Assembly (NCBI RefSeq): GCF_004115925.1
Contig: NZ_SDDX01000001.1
Coordinates: forward strand, 124,001-188,000
DNA length: 64,000 nt
Reading direction: 5' to 3'
Source: Lelliottia nimipressuralis
GTDB lineage: Bacteria > Pseudomonadota > Gammaproteobacteria > Enterobacterales > Enterobacteriaceae
In this document: one piece after another, positions 22,731-33,414 of the stretch
Numbering within the stretch: the first letter of the stretch is position 1
Layout: each line of letters begins with the position of its first letter
Position numbers and translations under genes: made by a program
Notes under the pieces: model-generated
Told to the model about the DNA's origin: nothing
Database searches by the model: none
What the model saw: the letters and a program-made list of their open reading frames with translations, nothing else

Positions 22731-22788
22731 AAAGTGCTACAAAGATAAAGATTGAGTAACAAAAAGAAATTATGTGTAACTAAATGTG
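22731..22788 (-). promoter_or_regulatory. Three tandem OmpR boxes (F1, F2, F3) of ompF
   Basis: Three consecutive 18-20 base segments end at about -43 from the inferred ompF start site. F3 (22731-22750) reads CTTTATCTTTGTAGCACTTT on the minus strand and is identical to the E. coli box. F2 (about 22751-22769) and F1 (about 22770-22788) share the GTTAC-type core, with small changes. Confidence 0.85.
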
Positions 22789-23144
22789 TATTATTCGGAA
22801 CTTTGTGAAGCACCTCAAATTTCGGAACTGATTGCTGAATAAAAACACTAACCCATTCCTATATATATGAATTGCTTATATTTAATTTTGATAAAGGCTT
22901 TTCGTATCAACAGAAGTTAAACAATGCACTTTTTCTTATTGTATACATTAGCCATCCAGAGGGCTGTGTAAGTGGGTATTTTTTGTGCTAAAGCACGCAA
23001 AGGTAATAAGGCGCAATAAGAATGTGGTTTATTTTTTGTTCGTAGATATTTCATGGAAATAAAACGTAACAGGTGGAATATTTGGCGGGGTTGCACTTTG
23101 AAGATACTGACTTTCAACTGACATAAACTGACAGTACAGAATAA
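22789..23144. other. AT-rich ompF-asnS intergenic region
   Basis: About 350 AT-rich bases upstream of the ompF OmpR boxes and downstream of asnS. Distal OmpR (F4) and IHF sites are known in this position in E. coli, but I cannot place them with confidence here. A 15-codon frame at 22924 has no ribosome-binding site and I see no support for a gene. Confidence 0.5.
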
Positions 23145-23174
23145 AATAACGGCCAGCAGTTGCTGGCCGTTATT
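23145..23174 (-). terminator. Rho-independent terminator of asnS
   Basis: A long stem AATAACGGCCAGCA/TGCTGGCCGTTATT with a T-rich tail on the minus strand lies just after the asnS stop. Confidence 0.9.
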
Positions 23175-23185
23175 AATTGTGAGGA

Positions 23186-24586
23186 TTAGAAACTGGCGTT
23201 ACGCGGAGTACGTGGGAATGGAATCACGTCACGCACGTTCTGAACGCCGGTGACGTATGCAATCAGACGTTCAAAGCCCAGACCGAAGCCTGAGTGTGGC
23301 ACTGTACCGTAACGGCGCAGGTCGCGATACCAGCTGTAATCCGCTGGATTAAGACCCATCTCTTCCATACGCGCGTCCAGTACGTCCAGACGCTCTTCAC
23401 GCTGAGAGCCACCGATGATTTCACCGATGCCCGGCGCCAGCACATCCATCGCCGCAACGGTCTTACCGTCTTCGTTAAGGCGCATGTAGAAGGCCTTAAT
23501 GTCTTTCGGATAGTTTTTCACGACCACCGGTGCTTTGAAGTGTTTCTCAGCCAGGTAACGTTCGTGTTCAGAAGATAAATCCACGCCCCAGTAAACCGGG
23601 TTCTCGAATTTCTCACCGCATTTTTCCAGGATCGCTACCGCGTCGGTGTAATCGACCTGCGCGAAGTCCGCAGAGACGAAACGCTCCAGACGGGCAACCG
23701 CATCGCTGTCGACACGCTCTGCGAAGAATTTCATGTCGTCTGCGCGCTCTTCCAGAACCGCTTTGAAGACATACTTCAGCATCGCTTCTGCCAGGGCGGC
23801 CGCGTCATTCAGATCGGCAAACGCCACTTCAGGCTCCAGCATCCAGAACTCTGCCAGGTGGCGGCTGGTGTTGGAGTTTTCAGCACGGAAGGTTGGGCCG
23901 AAGGTGTAGATTTTTGACAGGGCGCAGGCATAAGTTTCGCCGTTAAGCTGGCCGGATACGGTCAGGAACGCCTCTTTACCGAAGAAGTCCTGGTCGAAAT
24001 CCACTTTGCCTTCTGGTGTGCGCGGCAGATTTTCCAGATCCAGCGTAGAAACGCGGAACATTTCGCCCGCACCTTCGGTATCGGACGCGGTGATCAGCGG
24101 CGTGGAGACCCAGAAGTAACCCTGCTCGTCGAAGAAGCGGTGCAGCGCTTGCGCCAGCGTGTGACGAACGCGTGCGACGGCACCAATCATGTTGGTACGC
24201 GGGCGCAGGTGAGCCACTTCACGCAGATATTCGATGCTGTGGCGTTTTGCCGCCATTGGATAGGTGTCTGGATCTTCAACCCAGCCGGTTACTTCAACAG
24301 ACGTCGCCTGGATTTCGAAGCTCTGGCCCTGGCCTGGAGACGCAACCACGACACCCGTCACGATAACGGAACAGCCGGTGGTCAGGCGCAGAACTTCGTC
24401 ATTGTAATTGGGCAGAGAATTATTAATAACGGCCTGTACAGGATCAAAGCAGGAACCGTCATAGACGGCAAGGAAGGAGATGCCAGCTTTAGAATCTCGG
24501 CGAGTACGCACCCATCCGCGCACGGTGACTTCTTGGTCAACGGCGACGCGGCCCTGGAGTACGTCGGCTACAGGCACAACGCTCAT
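23186..24586 (-). CDS. asnS: Asparaginyl-tRNA synthetase AsnS
   Basis: A class IIb aminoacyl-tRNA synthetase charging tRNA-Asn. An N-terminal OB-fold anticodon-binding domain (about 1-115, [17 protein letters not shown]) leads to a class II catalytic core with motif 2 near [21 protein letters not shown] and motif 3 GFGLGFERL near the C-terminus. The start at 24586 ([14 protein letters not shown]) gives 466 residues as in E. coli; an in-frame ATG 45 bases upstream adds residues foreign to the family. Confidence 0.98.
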   Translation of the reverse strand: MSVVPVADVLQGRVAVDQEVTVRGWVRTRRDSKAGISFLAVYDGSCFDPVQAVINNSLPNYNDEVLRLTTGCSVIVTGVVVASPGQGQSFEIQATSVEVTGWVEDPDTYPMAAKRHSIEYLREVAHLRPRTNMIGAVARVRHTLAQALHRFFDEQGYFWVSTPLITASDTEGAGEMFRVSTLDLENLPRTPEGKVDFDQDFFGKEAFLTVSGQLNGETYACALSKIYTFGPTFRAENSNTSRHLAEFWMLEPEVAFADLNDAAALAEAMLKYVFKAVLEERADDMKFFAERVDSDAVARLERFVSADFAQVDYTDAVAILEKCGEKFENPVYWGVDLSSEHERYLAEKHFKAPVVVKNYPKDIKAFYMRLNEDGKTVAAMDVLAPGIGEIIGGSQREERLDVLDARMEEMGLNPADYSWYRDLRRYGTVPHSGFGLGFERLIAYVTGVQNVRDVIPFPRTPRNASF

Positions 24587-24721
24587 AATATTCTCTCTGT
24601 TAATAGTCGGAAAAAATAGACACTTGTTCACCCTTATAGGGGGATATCTATGTTACCTGGCATCCGCCATCAGACAAGCAGATTTCGCAGAGAAAAGAGA
24701 GAAATTAGTAAAAATTTGGAC

Positions 24722-24741
24722 GGGGGGCCGATAAGCCCCCC
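24722..24741 (-). terminator. GC hairpin after pncB
   Basis: GGGGGG/CCCCCC with an eight-base loop lies nine bases beyond the pncB stop. The trailing T run begins only after several bases (CCAAATTTTTAC), so this is a probable rather than classical terminator. Confidence 0.6.
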
Positions 24742-24750
24742 TGAAGAGGA

Positions 24751-25953
24751 TTAACTGGCTTTCTTAATCTGTGGCAGATCGAAGGCTTTACGCAGTGCGC
24801 GCACGAACGCTTTATCATGGCAGATGGTTTTACCCGGGCTGTCAGAAAGCTTGGCGACCGGCTTGCCGTTACATTCCACCAGTTTGATAACGATATTCAG
24901 CGGTTTTACCTGCGGGATATCGCACGTCAGGCGGGTACCGATGCCGAAGCTAAGGTTAACCCTGGAGGAGAACTGACGGTAAAGGTCGACCGCTTTTGTC
25001 AGATCCAGATTGTCGGAGAAGACCAATACTTTGGTGAGCGGATCGATGCCGAGCTTCTGATAATGGGCGATTGCTTTCTCACCCCATTCAACCGGATCCC
25101 CGGAGTCATGGCGCAGACCCTGATAGCGATTGGCAAATTCCGGGCCGAAATCGCGCAGGAATGCATCCATGGTAATACAGTCGGTGAGGGCAATACCCAG
25201 CTGATCCGGATACTCATCAAGCCATGCGGCGAGCGCCGCGCGCTGGCTGGTGGCAAGATCGGGGCTTATCTGCTGATGCGCCTGGAACCACTCGTGAGCC
25301 TGTGTGCCCATCGGCGTCAGATTACGGCGACGCGCCAAATCATAGTTGCTGGTTCCGACAAACCACGGCTCTTGCTGCAAACGTTCCACAATCGCCTGCT
25401 GCACTTCGCGGGAGAAGCGACGGCGCGTGCCGAAATCCATCAGTCGGAAACGGGACATATCAATCGATTCTGTCATCTGGTGGAAATCAACCAGCTTGCT
25501 TTCCAGCGTCACCAGCGCCTGTTCAACGCTCGCTTCGGGTGAACGGTAGCGGTGCACAATCTCGCTAATCACCGCCAGCAGCGGCACTTCCCACATGATC
25601 ACTTCACGCCACGGGCCGGCGAGGCGAATGTGCAGCCTGCCATTATTGTTGGTGACGGTAACCTGTTCGGGGTTGTAGCGGAAATCGCGCAGCCAGTTGA
25701 GATAGTCGGCTTTGAAGAAGGGGAGGCCAGAGAGCCACTGGTATTCGTCGTCCTGAAGAGTCAGATGCTGCATGGCATCGACCTGTTCACGGATGGTATC
25801 AGCGTAAATACCGAGCAGGTCATCACCGCGGCAGCGGAATTCAGCCGCTACCTCTACATCATAGTAATGGTGAAAAACGGCTTGCTGCATATGCAGTTTA
25901 TACGCATCGGTATCCAGCAGTGTATGCAGAACAGGGGAAGCGAATTGAGTCAT
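24751..25953 (-). CDS. pncB: Nicotinate phosphoribosyltransferase PncB
   Basis: PncB converts nicotinate and PRPP (with ATP) to nicotinate mononucleotide in NAD salvage. The start at 25953 ([20 protein letters not shown]) gives 400 residues as in E. coli. The phosphorylated histidine lies in [11 protein letters not shown]...HEWF, and LRHDSGDP and FSDNLD mark the PRPP region. A NadR operator lies upstream. It is divergent from pepN. Confidence 0.97.
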   Translation of the reverse strand: MTQFASPVLHTLLDTDAYKLHMQQAVFHHYYDVEVAAEFRCRGDDLLGIYADTIREQVDAMQHLTLQDDEYQWLSGLPFFKADYLNWLRDFRYNPEQVTVTNNNGRLHIRLAGPWREVIMWEVPLLAVISEIVHRYRSPEASVEQALVTLESKLVDFHQMTESIDMSRFRLMDFGTRRRFSREVQQAIVERLQQEPWFVGTSNYDLARRRNLTPMGTQAHEWFQAHQQISPDLATSQRAALAAWLDEYPDQLGIALTDCITMDAFLRDFGPEFANRYQGLRHDSGDPVEWGEKAIAHYQKLGIDPLTKVLVFSDNLDLTKAVDLYRQFSSRVNLSFGIGTRLTCDIPQVKPLNIVIKLVECNGKPVAKLSDSPGKTICHDKAFVRALRKAFDLPQIKKAS

Positions 25954-25982
25954 AGGTGCGCAGTAGCATCCTCTCACGGGAG

Positions 25983-26000
25983 CGTTTAGTACAATAAACA
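25983..26000 (-). promoter_or_regulatory. NadR operator of pncB
   Basis: CGTTTA-GTACAA-TAAACA matches the 18-base NadR consensus TGTTTA-N6-TAAACA at 11 of 12 defined positions. It lies 29 bases upstream of the pncB start. NadR represses NAD-synthesis genes when NAD is plentiful. Confidence 0.85.
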
Positions 26001-26218
26001 ACTATTGAAACCGCTGGAGTATACCTTGTTTAGCGATTTATTGAACCCCGATCACAACATAAGCTGCCGTTATGGTCGAGGGCATTTCGTGCCCCGTGTT
26101 ATACAAATGTAGCAAAAATGGTTTTTCCGCCTGAAAAGATGAACATTCTGCGTAGCGCGTTTTACACAACAGGAATAGACTGGATTCGTTATTCGACAAA
26201 CGATGCATAAGGTTTTCT

Positions 26219-28831
26219 ATGACACAACAGCCACAAGCCAAATACCGCCACGACTACCGTGCGCCGGATTACCTGATTAGCGATATCGATCTGACTTTTG
26301 ACCTGGATGCCACCAAAACCGTTGTCACGGCCGTAAGCCAGGTCACACGCCAAAGTGCGACGGCTGTTCCGCTGCGTCTCGATGGCGAAGACCTGACGCT
26401 GGTCTCAGTCCACGTGAACGACGAAGCCTGGTCTGACTATAAAGAAGAAGAGAACCAGCTGGTCATCAACAATCTGCCAGAGCGTTTCTCCCTGCGCATC
26501 GTGACTGAAATCAGCCCGGCGTCCAATACGGCGCTGGAAGGCCTGTATCAGTCAGGCGTGGCGCTTTGCACCCAGTGCGAAGCCGAAGGTTTCCGCCATA
26601 TTACCTGGTATCTGGACCGCCCGGACGTTCTGGCGCGTTTCACCACCAAAATCATTGCCGATAAAAAGCGTTATCCGTATCTGCTCTCCAACGGTAACCG
26701 TGTGGGGCAGGGCGAGCTGGAAAATGGCCGTCACTGGACACAGTGGCAGGATCCGTTCCCGAAACCTTGCTACCTGTTTGCCCTGGTCGCGGGTGATTTC
26801 GACGTGCTGCGCGATACCTTCAAAACCCGTTCCGGCCGCGACGTCGCGCTGGAGCTGTTTGTCGATCGTGGCAACCTTGACCGCGCGCCGTGGGCGATGA
26901 CGTCCCTGATTAACTCTATGAAGTGGGACGAAGAGCGTTTCGGCCTGGAGTACGATCTCGACATCTATATGATCGTCGCCGTCGACTTCTTTAATATGGG
27001 CGCGATGGAGAACAAAGGCCTGAACGTCTTTAACTCCAAATATGTGCTGGCCCGTACCGACACCGCCACCGATAAAGATTACCTCGATATCGAACGCGTG
27101 ATTGGTCATGAGTATTTCCACAACTGGACCGGGAACCGCGTCACCTGCCGCGACTGGTTCCAGCTGAGCCTGAAAGAGGGCCTGACCGTGTTCCGCGATC
27201 AGGAGTTTAGCTCCGATCTGGGATCACGCGCCGTCAACCGCATCAGCAATGTGCGCACCATGCGCGGCCTGCAGTTTGCCGAAGACGCCAGCCCAATGGC
27301 GCACCCGATTCGCCCTGATAAAGTGATTGAGATGAACAACTTCTACACCCTGACGGTGTACGAGAAAGGTTCTGAAATCATACGTATGATCCACACCCTG
27401 CTCGGCGAAGAGAACTTCCAGAAAGGGATGCAACTCTATTTCGAACGCCACGACGGTAGCGCGGCGACGTGCGACGATTTCGTGCAGGCGATGGAAGATG
27501 CGTCCAACGTCGACCTGTCGCATTTCCGCCGCTGGTACAGCCAGGCCGGTACGCCGATTGTCAGCGTTAAAGATGACTACAATCCGGAAACCGAACAGTA
27601 CACCCTGACCATCAGCCAGCGCACGCCGCCGACAGCTGAGCAGGAAGAGAAGCACCCGCTGCACATTCCGTTTAGCATCGAGCTGTACGATAACGAAGGC
27701 AACGTGATCCCGCTGCAGAAGGGCGGTCATCCGGTGCATCACGTGCTGAACGTGACCCAGGCAGAACAGACCTTTATCTTTGATAACGTTTACTTCCAGC
27801 CGGTTCCGGCGCTGCTGTGCGAATTCTCCGCACCGGTGAAACTGGAATATAAGTGGAGCGATCAGCAGCTCACCTTCCTGATGCGTCATGCGCGCAACGA
27901 TTTCTCCCGCTGGGATGCGGCGCAGAGTCTGCTGGCGACCTACATCAAACTGAACGTGAACCGTCACCAACAGGGTCAGCCGCTGTCGCTCCCGGTTCAC
28001 GTTGCCGATGCGTTCCGCGCCATTCTGCTGGATGAGAAAATCGATCCGGCGCTGGCCGCAGAGATCCTGACGCTGCCGTCCGCGAGCGAAATCGCCGAGC
28101 TGTTTGAGATTATCGATCCCATCGCCATTACCGCCGTGCGTGAAGCCCTGACCCGCACGCTGGCGACCGAACTGGCCGATGAATTCCTGGCCATTTATAA
28201 CGCCAACAAGCTCGACGAATACCGTGTGGAACACGCGGATATCGGCAAGCGTTCCCTGCGTAACACCTGTCTGCGCTATCTGGCATTTGGTGAAACAGAA
28301 CTGGCGAACACGCTTGTCAGTAAGCAGTATCACGAAGCCGATAACATGACCGACGCCTTAGCGGCCCTGGCGGCAAGCGTGGCGGCAGAGCTGCCGTGCC
28401 GTGATGCGCTGATGCAAGAGTACGATGATAAGTGGCATCAGGACGGCCTGGTGATGGATAAATGGTTTATCCTGCAAGCCACCAGCCCGGCGGCGGATGT
28501 GCTGAACAAGGTACGCCATCTGCTCAAACACCGCTCTTTCACCATGAGCAACCCGAACCGCGTGCGTTCCCTGATTGGCGCGTTTGCCAGCAGCAACCCG
28601 GCGGCCTTCCATGCGGAAGACGGCAGCGGTTATCAGTTTATGGTGGAAATGCTGACTGAGCTTAACAGCCGTAACCCGCAGGTGGCATCGCGTCTGATTG
28701 AGCCGCTGATCCGCCTGAAACGCTACGACGCAGCGCGTCAGGCGAAAATGCGTGCTGCCCTTGAGCAGTTAAAAGGGCTGGAAAATCTGTCGGGCGATCT
28801 GTTCGAGAAGATTACGAAGGCGCTGGCCTGA
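26219..28831 (+). CDS. pepN: Aminopeptidase N (PepN)
   Basis: A cytoplasmic M1-family zinc aminopeptidase, the main general aminopeptidase for downstream proteolysis. The 870 residues equal the E. coli length. The exopeptidase motif GAMEN is near 261-265; the zinc motif HEYFH (His297, His301) is followed by the third ligand Glu in LKEGLTVF near 320. A large helical C-terminal domain completes the protein. A strong terminator follows. Confidence 0.98.
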   Translation: MTQQPQAKYRHDYRAPDYLISDIDLTFDLDATKTVVTAVSQVTRQSATAVPLRLDGEDLTLVSVHVNDEAWSDYKEEENQLVINNLPERFSLRIVTEISPASNTALEGLYQSGVALCTQCEAEGFRHITWYLDRPDVLARFTTKIIADKKRYPYLLSNGNRVGQGELENGRHWTQWQDPFPKPCYLFALVAGDFDVLRDTFKTRSGRDVALELFVDRGNLDRAPWAMTSLINSMKWDEERFGLEYDLDIYMIVAVDFFNMGAMENKGLNVFNSKYVLARTDTATDKDYLDIERVIGHEYFHNWTGNRVTCRDWFQLSLKEGLTVFRDQEFSSDLGSRAVNRISNVRTMRGLQFAEDASPMAHPIRPDKVIEMNNFYTLTVYEKGSEIIRMIHTLLGEENFQKGMQLYFERHDGSAATCDDFVQAMEDASNVDLSHFRRWYSQAGTPIVSVKDDYNPETEQYTLTISQRTPPTAEQEEKHPLHIPFSIELYDNEGNVIPLQKGGHPVHHVLNVTQAEQTFIFDNVYFQPVPALLCEFSAPVKLEYKWSDQQLTFLMRHARNDFSRWDAAQSLLATYIKLNVNRHQQGQPLSLPVHVADAFRAILLDEKIDPALAAEILTLPSASEIAELFEIIDPIAITAVREALTRTLATELADEFLAIYNANKLDEYRVEHADIGKRSLRNTCLRYLAFGETELANTLVSKQYHEADNMTDALAALAASVAAELPCRDALMQEYDDKWHQDGLVMDKWFILQATSPAADVLNKVRHLLKHRSFTMSNPNRVRSLIGAFASSNPAAFHAEDGSGYQFMVEMLTELNSRNPQVASRLIEPLIRLKRYDAARQAKMRAALEQLKGLENLSGDLFEKITKALA

Positions 28832-28865
28832 CGTTAATGCCAGGTAGCACTGTTAAGTAAAAACA

Positions 28866-28893
28866 AAACGGCAACGCAAGTTGCCGTTTTTTA
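28866..28893. terminator. Bidirectional terminator between pepN and ssuB
   Basis: The stem AAAACGGCAAC/GTTGCCGTTTT with loop GCAA has T runs on both strands. It can serve pepN and the ssu operon, whose 3' ends converge. Confidence 0.9.
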
Positions 28894-28940
28894 TGGGTTT
28901 AACCGTTTCTTGTATGAGAGGCTGTCAGGCACTGCCTTCT

Positions 28941-29708
28941 TTATCCATGACGCCGGGCCTTCTCTTCAGTTGCCCCACGCTTCATCACTCTCTCCAGCAC
29001 TTCTGCTTCCAGTTCTGCCAGTCGTACAGAACCGAGCCGCCGTGGACGGGGAATATCCACCGCCAGATCCAGGCCGATTTTGCCTTCTTCAATTAGCAGC
29101 ACTCGATCCGCCATCGCCACGGCCTCGCTCACATCATGCGTCACCAGGAGCACGGTAAAACCGTGCTCCTGCCACAGGGAAGCGATCAGATCCTGCATTT
29201 CAATGCGCGTCAGGGCATCAAGCGCCCCGAGCGGTTCGTCCAGCAGCAGCAGGCCTGGCCGGTGGATCAACGCGCGTGCCAGTGCCACACGCTGTTTTTG
29301 GCCGCCGGAGAGGGCAGCAGGCCACTCGTCCGCACGGTTTTCGAGGCCGACGGCGCGCAGCGCCTGACGTGCGTTATCCCGCCAGTTACCTTTCAGCCCC
29401 AGCCCCACGTTGTCGATAACCGTTTTCCACGGCAGCAGGCGCGCATCCTGAAACATCATGCGGGTATCGTCCTGAATATCCGCCAACGGCGTATTGCCCG
29501 CCAGCAATTCCCCGCCGTTCGGTGCCTCCAGCCCGGCAAGCAGGCGCAGCAGGGTGCTTTTGCCCCCGCCGCTGCGCCCGACAACCGCAACAAATTGTCC
29601 GGCAGGGACATGCAGATCCAGCGCGTTCAGGATAGTGTTATCGCCGTAGCGTTTGGTGACGCCGTTAAGCAGCAGCGGCGTCCCTTGGGTTAAACGAGCC
29701 GTATTCAT
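28941..29708 (-). CDS. ssuB: Aliphatic sulfonate ABC transporter ATPase SsuB
   Basis: The ATPase of the SsuABC importer for alkanesulfonates. It has 255 residues with Walker [11 protein letters not shown]-loop in [11 protein letters not shown], signature [13 protein letters not shown] and Walker [13 protein letters not shown]. It is the last gene of the ssuEADCB operon. Its ATG overlaps the ssuC stop by four bases. Confidence 0.97.
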   Translation of the reverse strand: MNTARLTQGTPLLLNGVTKRYGDNTILNALDLHVPAGQFVAVVGRSGGGKSTLLRLLAGLEAPNGGELLAGNTPLADIQDDTRMMFQDARLLPWKTVIDNVGLGLKGNWRDNARQALRAVGLENRADEWPAALSGGQKQRVALARALIHRPGLLLLDEPLGALDALTRIEMQDLIASLWQEHGFTVLLVTHDVSEAVAMADRVLLIEEGKIGLDLAVDIPRPRRLGSVRLAELEAEVLERVMKRGATEEKARRHG

Positions 29709-30496
29709 GCGTTTGCCTCCTTCGTGGAATAGGCCGGGTTCCAGCGCAGCCAGCTACGCTCAAGCCACTGGGCGCTGACGTCGGCGAGTTTGCCGAGCAG
29801 GGCGTAAAGAATGATGGCCACCACCACCACGTCGGTTTGCAGAAATTCGCGGGCGTTCATCGCCAGATAGCCGATCCCGGAGTTGGCCGAGATGGTCTCC
29901 GCCACAATCAGCGTCAACCACATCAGACCGAGGGCGAAACGCACGCCGACCATAATCGACGGCAGCGCGCCCGGCAGGATCACGTGGACAAACAGCGCAA
30001 AGCCGGACAATCCGTAACTGCGCGCCATCTCCACCAGGCCACGGTCGATATTACGAATGCCGTGCCAAGTGTTGATGTAAATCGGGAACAGCGTGCCGAG
30101 GGCCACCAGGAAAATCTTGGCGCTCTCGTCGATGCCAAACCACAGAATTACCAGCGGGATTAACGCTAAATGCGGGACGTTACGCAGCATCTGAATTGAC
30201 GTATCCAGCAAACGCTCGCCCCAGCGGGAGAGGCCGCTGATAAGCCCCAGCGTCAGGCCAATCGATCCGCCGATGGAAAAGCCTATTAGCGCACGCCAGG
30301 AGCTGATCGCCAGATGCTGCCACAGCTCACCGCTCGAACTGAGCGACCAGAACGCCTCCACCACGCCCTCCGGAGAGGGCAGAATGCGGCTCGACAACCA
30401 TCCCACGGACGAGGCGATTTGCCAGACAATCACAATGCCGACGGGCAGAAACCAGGGGGCCAGACGCAGCAGCCATTTTTGGGATGGATTTGCCAT
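29705..30496 (-). CDS. ssuC: Aliphatic sulfonate ABC transporter permease SsuC
   Basis: The inner-membrane permease of the sulfonate importer, with about six hydrophobic helices and the permease coupling (EAA) loop around [26 protein letters not shown] region. The start at 30496 ([16 protein letters not shown]) matches E. coli and gives 263 residues; an in-frame ATG 45 bases upstream would overlap ssuD. The spacing from ssuD is ten bases. Confidence 0.96.
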   Translation of the reverse strand: MANPSQKWLLRLAPWFLPVGIVIVWQIASSVGWLSSRILPSPEGVVEAFWSLSSSGELWQHLAISSWRALIGFSIGGSIGLTLGLISGLSRWGERLLDTSIQMLRNVPHLALIPLVILWFGIDESAKIFLVALGTLFPIYINTWHGIRNIDRGLVEMARSYGLSGFALFVHVILPGALPSIMVGVRFALGLMWLTLIVAETISANSGIGYLAMNAREFLQTDVVVVAIILYALLGKLADVSAQWLERSWLRWNPAYSTKEANA

Positions 30497-30506
30497 ACGT
30501 ACCTCG

Positions 30507-31652
30507 TTAGCTCTGCGCGACTTTTCGCGGGATAAACTCATTCGCTACGGCTTCGCCCTGAAGCTGGAGCGCACGCGGCTGCGGGATTTCCGGGATTGCC
30601 ACATCCAGATGCGGGAACAGCAGCTCGCCGACTTTGTATGCTTCTTCCAGATGCGGATAGCCAGACAAGATAAAGCTGTCGATACCCAGATCGGCATACT
30701 CGTTGATCCGCGCCGCGACCGTAGGGCCATCGCCCACCAGCGCCGTGCCTGCGCCGCCGCGAACCAGGCCAACACCAGCCCACAGATTCGGGCTGATTTC
30801 GAGATTGTCCTTGTTGCCTTTATGCAGGGAGGCCATCCGGTGCTGTCCTACGGAATCAGTCTTCGCAAAGGCTGCCTGCGCTTTGGCAATGGTGTCATCG
30901 TCCAGATGAGAAATCAGACGGTCGGCGGCCTGCCAGGCTTCGGCGTTCGTTTCTCGCACAATGACGTGCAGGCGGATGCCGAAGCGTACTTTGCGCCCAT
31001 GCGCGGCGGCTTTGGCGCGCACCTGCTCAATTTTTTCTTTCACCAGCTCAGGCGGTTCGCCCCAGGTCAGATAGAGATCAACCTGTTCAGCAGCCAGATC
31101 CTGCGCGACATCTGACGATCCGCCAAAGTAGAGTGGGGGACGCGGCTGTTGCACCGGCGCAAACAGCAGTTTCGCATCGCGAACGTGGATATGTTTGCCC
31201 TCGTAGGTGACGGTTTCGCCCTCCAGCAGACGGCGCCAGACGCGGGTAAATTCCGCAGAAGCCTCGTAGCGCTCCGTGTGATCGAGGAACACGCCGTCGG
31301 CGGCCAGCTCCCGCGGATCGCTGCCGGTCACCAGGTTAAACAGGGCGCGGCCATTGGAAAGGCGATCCAGCGTCGCGGCCTGACGGGCGGCAACGGTTGG
31401 GGAGACCACGCTCGGGCGCAGAGCCACCAGGAATTTCAGGCGCTGCGTGACCGGTATCATCGAAGCGGCCACCAGCCATGCATCCTCGCAGGAGCGCCCT
31501 GTCGGGATCAGCACGCCGGTAAAACCGATTCTGTCGGCGGCCTGCGCGATTTGCTGCAGATAGCCGTAATCCACCGGGCGCGCACCCTCTTCGGTGCCAA
31601 GATAATGCCCATCACCGTGGGTCGGTAAAAACCAGAACAGATTCAGACTCAT
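30507..31652 (-). CDS. ssuD: FMNH2-dependent alkanesulfonate monooxygenase SsuD
   Basis: SsuD oxygenates alkanesulfonates with FMNH2 and O2, releasing sulfite for cysteine synthesis during sulfate starvation. The 381 residues equal the E. coli enzyme. It is a luciferase-like TIM barrel, with [11 protein letters not shown] and [22 protein letters not shown] typical of the family. It depends on SsuE for reduced flavin. The ATG overlaps the ssuA stop by four bases. Confidence 0.97.
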   Translation of the reverse strand: MSLNLFWFLPTHGDGHYLGTEEGARPVDYGYLQQIAQAADRIGFTGVLIPTGRSCEDAWLVAASMIPVTQRLKFLVALRPSVVSPTVAARQAATLDRLSNGRALFNLVTGSDPRELAADGVFLDHTERYEASAEFTRVWRRLLEGETVTYEGKHIHVRDAKLLFAPVQQPRPPLYFGGSSDVAQDLAAEQVDLYLTWGEPPELVKEKIEQVRAKAAAHGRKVRFGIRLHVIVRETNAEAWQAADRLISHLDDDTIAKAQAAFAKTDSVGQHRMASLHKGNKDNLEISPNLWAGVGLVRGGAGTALVGDGPTVAARINEYADLGIDSFILSGYPHLEEAYKVGELLFPHLDVAIPEIPQPRALQLQGEAVANEFIPRKVAQS

Positions 31653-32599
31653 GATTTCGATCCTTCTTTGTCAGAGGGTTGCCAGATACGGTCGCGAATA
31701 TCGATTTTTTTCGGCACGAGACGGTTCTCGTAGAACAGATCTGCGGTTTGCTGCTGCAGGACAGCGGTTTTCGCGTCGACGGGTTTAATCACCGTTGTCG
31801 GGCGATGATCCAGATAGCTGGCGATCACCGGCTCCGGCAGGCCCATGGTTTTGGCGAGCAGGGCGATGCTTTCCTGACGCTGACTCTGAGTCAGCGCATC
31901 CGCCTCGCTAAAGGTCTGCAGCACACCCTGAACAAAGTGGCCGTTCTTTTCCGCATACGGACGTGCGGCAAGATAGAACGAACCGGTCTGTTTCAGTGTT
32001 TCGCCATCTTTCAGCACCCGAACGCCGCCCTGCAATAAGGCGGCAGAGTAGTACGGGTCCCAGATCGCCCAGGCATCAACATTATTTTGCTGGAACGCCG
32101 CGCGGGCATCCGCCGGGGTTAAGTAGACAGGCTGAATATCCTTGAACGTCAGACCCGCCTGTTGAAGGGCGCGCAAGAGCAGGTTGTGGGAGCTTGAACC
32201 TTTCTGGAAGGCGACTTTGTGGCCTTTCAGATCGGCGACGGTTTTGATCGGGCTGTTTTCAGGCACCAGAATCACTTCCGCTTTCGGCTTTGGCGGCTCG
32301 ACGCCGACATAAACCAGATCCGCTCCGGCAGCTTGCGCAAAAATAGGAGGGATGTCGCCGGTACTGCCCAAATCAATACTGCCGACGTTCAGCGCCTCCA
32401 GCATCTGCGGCCCGGCCGGGAACTCGATCCAGGAGAATTTGGTGTCCGGATAGCGCTTCTCCAGCAGCTGATGGCTTTTCGCCAGCACCATGCTGACGCT
32501 GCCTTTCTGGTATCCGATACGTAGGCTTTCAGGCGCCGGTTCCGCCGCCTGCGCAAGCGCAGAAACAGCGAACAGGGCGGTCAGAAGATATTTAAACAT
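31649..32599 (-). CDS. ssuA: Periplasmic sulfonate-binding protein SsuA
   Basis: The solute receptor of the SsuABC importer. A signal peptide ([20 protein letters not shown]) leads to a type II periplasmic binding fold with LRIGYQKGS at the N-terminus and [10 protein letters not shown] midway. The length is 316 residues (319 in E. coli). The start overlaps the ssuE stop by eight bases. Confidence 0.96.
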   Translation of the reverse strand: MFKYLLTALFAVSALAQAAEPAPESLRIGYQKGSVSMVLAKSHQLLEKRYPDTKFSWIEFPAGPQMLEALNVGSIDLGSTGDIPPIFAQAAGADLVYVGVEPPKPKAEVILVPENSPIKTVADLKGHKVAFQKGSSSHNLLLRALQQAGLTFKDIQPVYLTPADARAAFQQNNVDAWAIWDPYYSAALLQGGVRVLKDGETLKQTGSFYLAARPYAEKNGHFVQGVLQTFSEADALTQSQRQESIALLAKTMGLPEPVIASYLDHRPTTVIKPVDAKTAVLQQQTADLFYENRLVPKKIDIRDRIWQPSDKEGSKS

Positions 32600-33167
32600 G
32601 GGCGACTCCTTTCAGACGGCCAAAGGCGGGGGCTTGCACATCGCGACGATGCAACGCCTGCCAGAAGGTTTCCAGCGCGCTATCAAGGCGCAGGTGCAGG
32701 TTCGGGGTGAACTGCGGTTTATGCTGGTAATCGATCACCTGAGAGTCATCGGCAAACACCCCGTGCAGGATCTCCTGGGCTTTAAGCGCATTCAGGACTG
32801 GCTTGAGGGCGTAATCCACCGCCAGCATGTGCGCAACGGTGCCGCCGGTCGCCAGTGGCAGAACCACTTTTCCCTCCAGCGCACGTTCAGGCAGGAGATC
32901 GAGCAGGGTTTTCAGCGCGCCTGAGAAAGAGGCTTTATAGATCGGTGTCGCCACGATCAGACCGTCGGCTCCTTTGAGCTGTTCGATCAGCGCCTGTAAT
33001 GCCGGGCTGTCGAAGCGGGCATAAAGAAGATCTTCCGGCTCAAAGTTTTGCAAGTTCCAGTGGCACACCTCGACGTTCAGCGAGTTGAGCTGTTCGCGGG
33101 CGTATTCCAGCAGGGCGCTGGAGCGAGAAGGGAAACGCGGACTTCCGGCCAACGTGATGACGCGCAT
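32592..33167 (-). CDS. ssuE: NAD(P)H-dependent FMN reductase SsuE
   Basis: SsuE supplies FMNH2 to SsuD. It is a 191-residue flavodoxin-like protein with phosphate-loop [10 protein letters not shown] near residue 8 and [11 protein letters not shown] in the middle. It is the first gene of the ssu operon, with the SD AAGGAGC. The promoter must lie in the 247 bases shared with divergent pyrD; in E. coli the operon needs Cbl and is repressed by sulfate, but I cannot locate a Cbl site with certainty. Confidence 0.96.
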   Translation of the reverse strand: MRVITLAGSPRFPSRSSALLEYAREQLNSLNVEVCHWNLQNFEPEDLLYARFDSPALQALIEQLKGADGLIVATPIYKASFSGALKTLLDLLPERALEGKVVLPLATGGTVAHMLAVDYALKPVLNALKAQEILHGVFADDSQVIDYQHKPQFTPNLHLRLDSALETFWQALHRRDVQAPAFGRLKGVAHV

Positions 33168-33304
33168 GTTTGCTCCTTATAACTATTTGTTTGCTTTTAT
33201 CTAATATTCATAACAATTTTCACGAGTGTGACATTGCAGGGTTATTCCACTAAATGATTTATCTGAAATTAAAATGCCGAAAATTGCATAAGAAAGAGGC
33301 AGAA

Positions 33305-33320
33305 AGGAAAACGATTGCGC
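33305..33320 (+). promoter_or_regulatory. PurR box upstream of pyrD
   Basis: AGGAAAACGATTGCGC matches the PurR consensus ACGCAAACGTTTGCGT at 12 of 16 positions, including the central CG. It lies about 52 bases before the pyrD -10 element. E. coli pyrD is also a PurR target. Confidence 0.7.
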
Positions 33321-33371
33321 TTTACGATGATTTTTTGCCACAGGTCAATTCCCTTTCCTGGCGCGATCGCT

Positions 33372-33414
33372 GATAATCCGTGTCCGGTTTGCATACCGGA
33401 ATCCAGGAGAGTTC
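33372..33414 (+). promoter_or_regulatory. pyrD promoter -10 and CTP-sensitive leader hairpin
   Basis: A -10 element GATAAT (33372-33377) is followed about seven bases later by CCGG, the start region. The hairpin TCCGGT/ACCGGA (33383-33400) lies just before the SD CAGGAGAG. In E. coli a CTP-dependent choice of start base decides whether this hairpin forms and hides the SD. The same arrangement is visible here. Confidence 0.82.

Noticed and set aside
22924-22971. 15-codon frame upstream of ompF
   Set aside because: No convincing SD and no recognised product; expected by chance in an AT-rich intergenic region.
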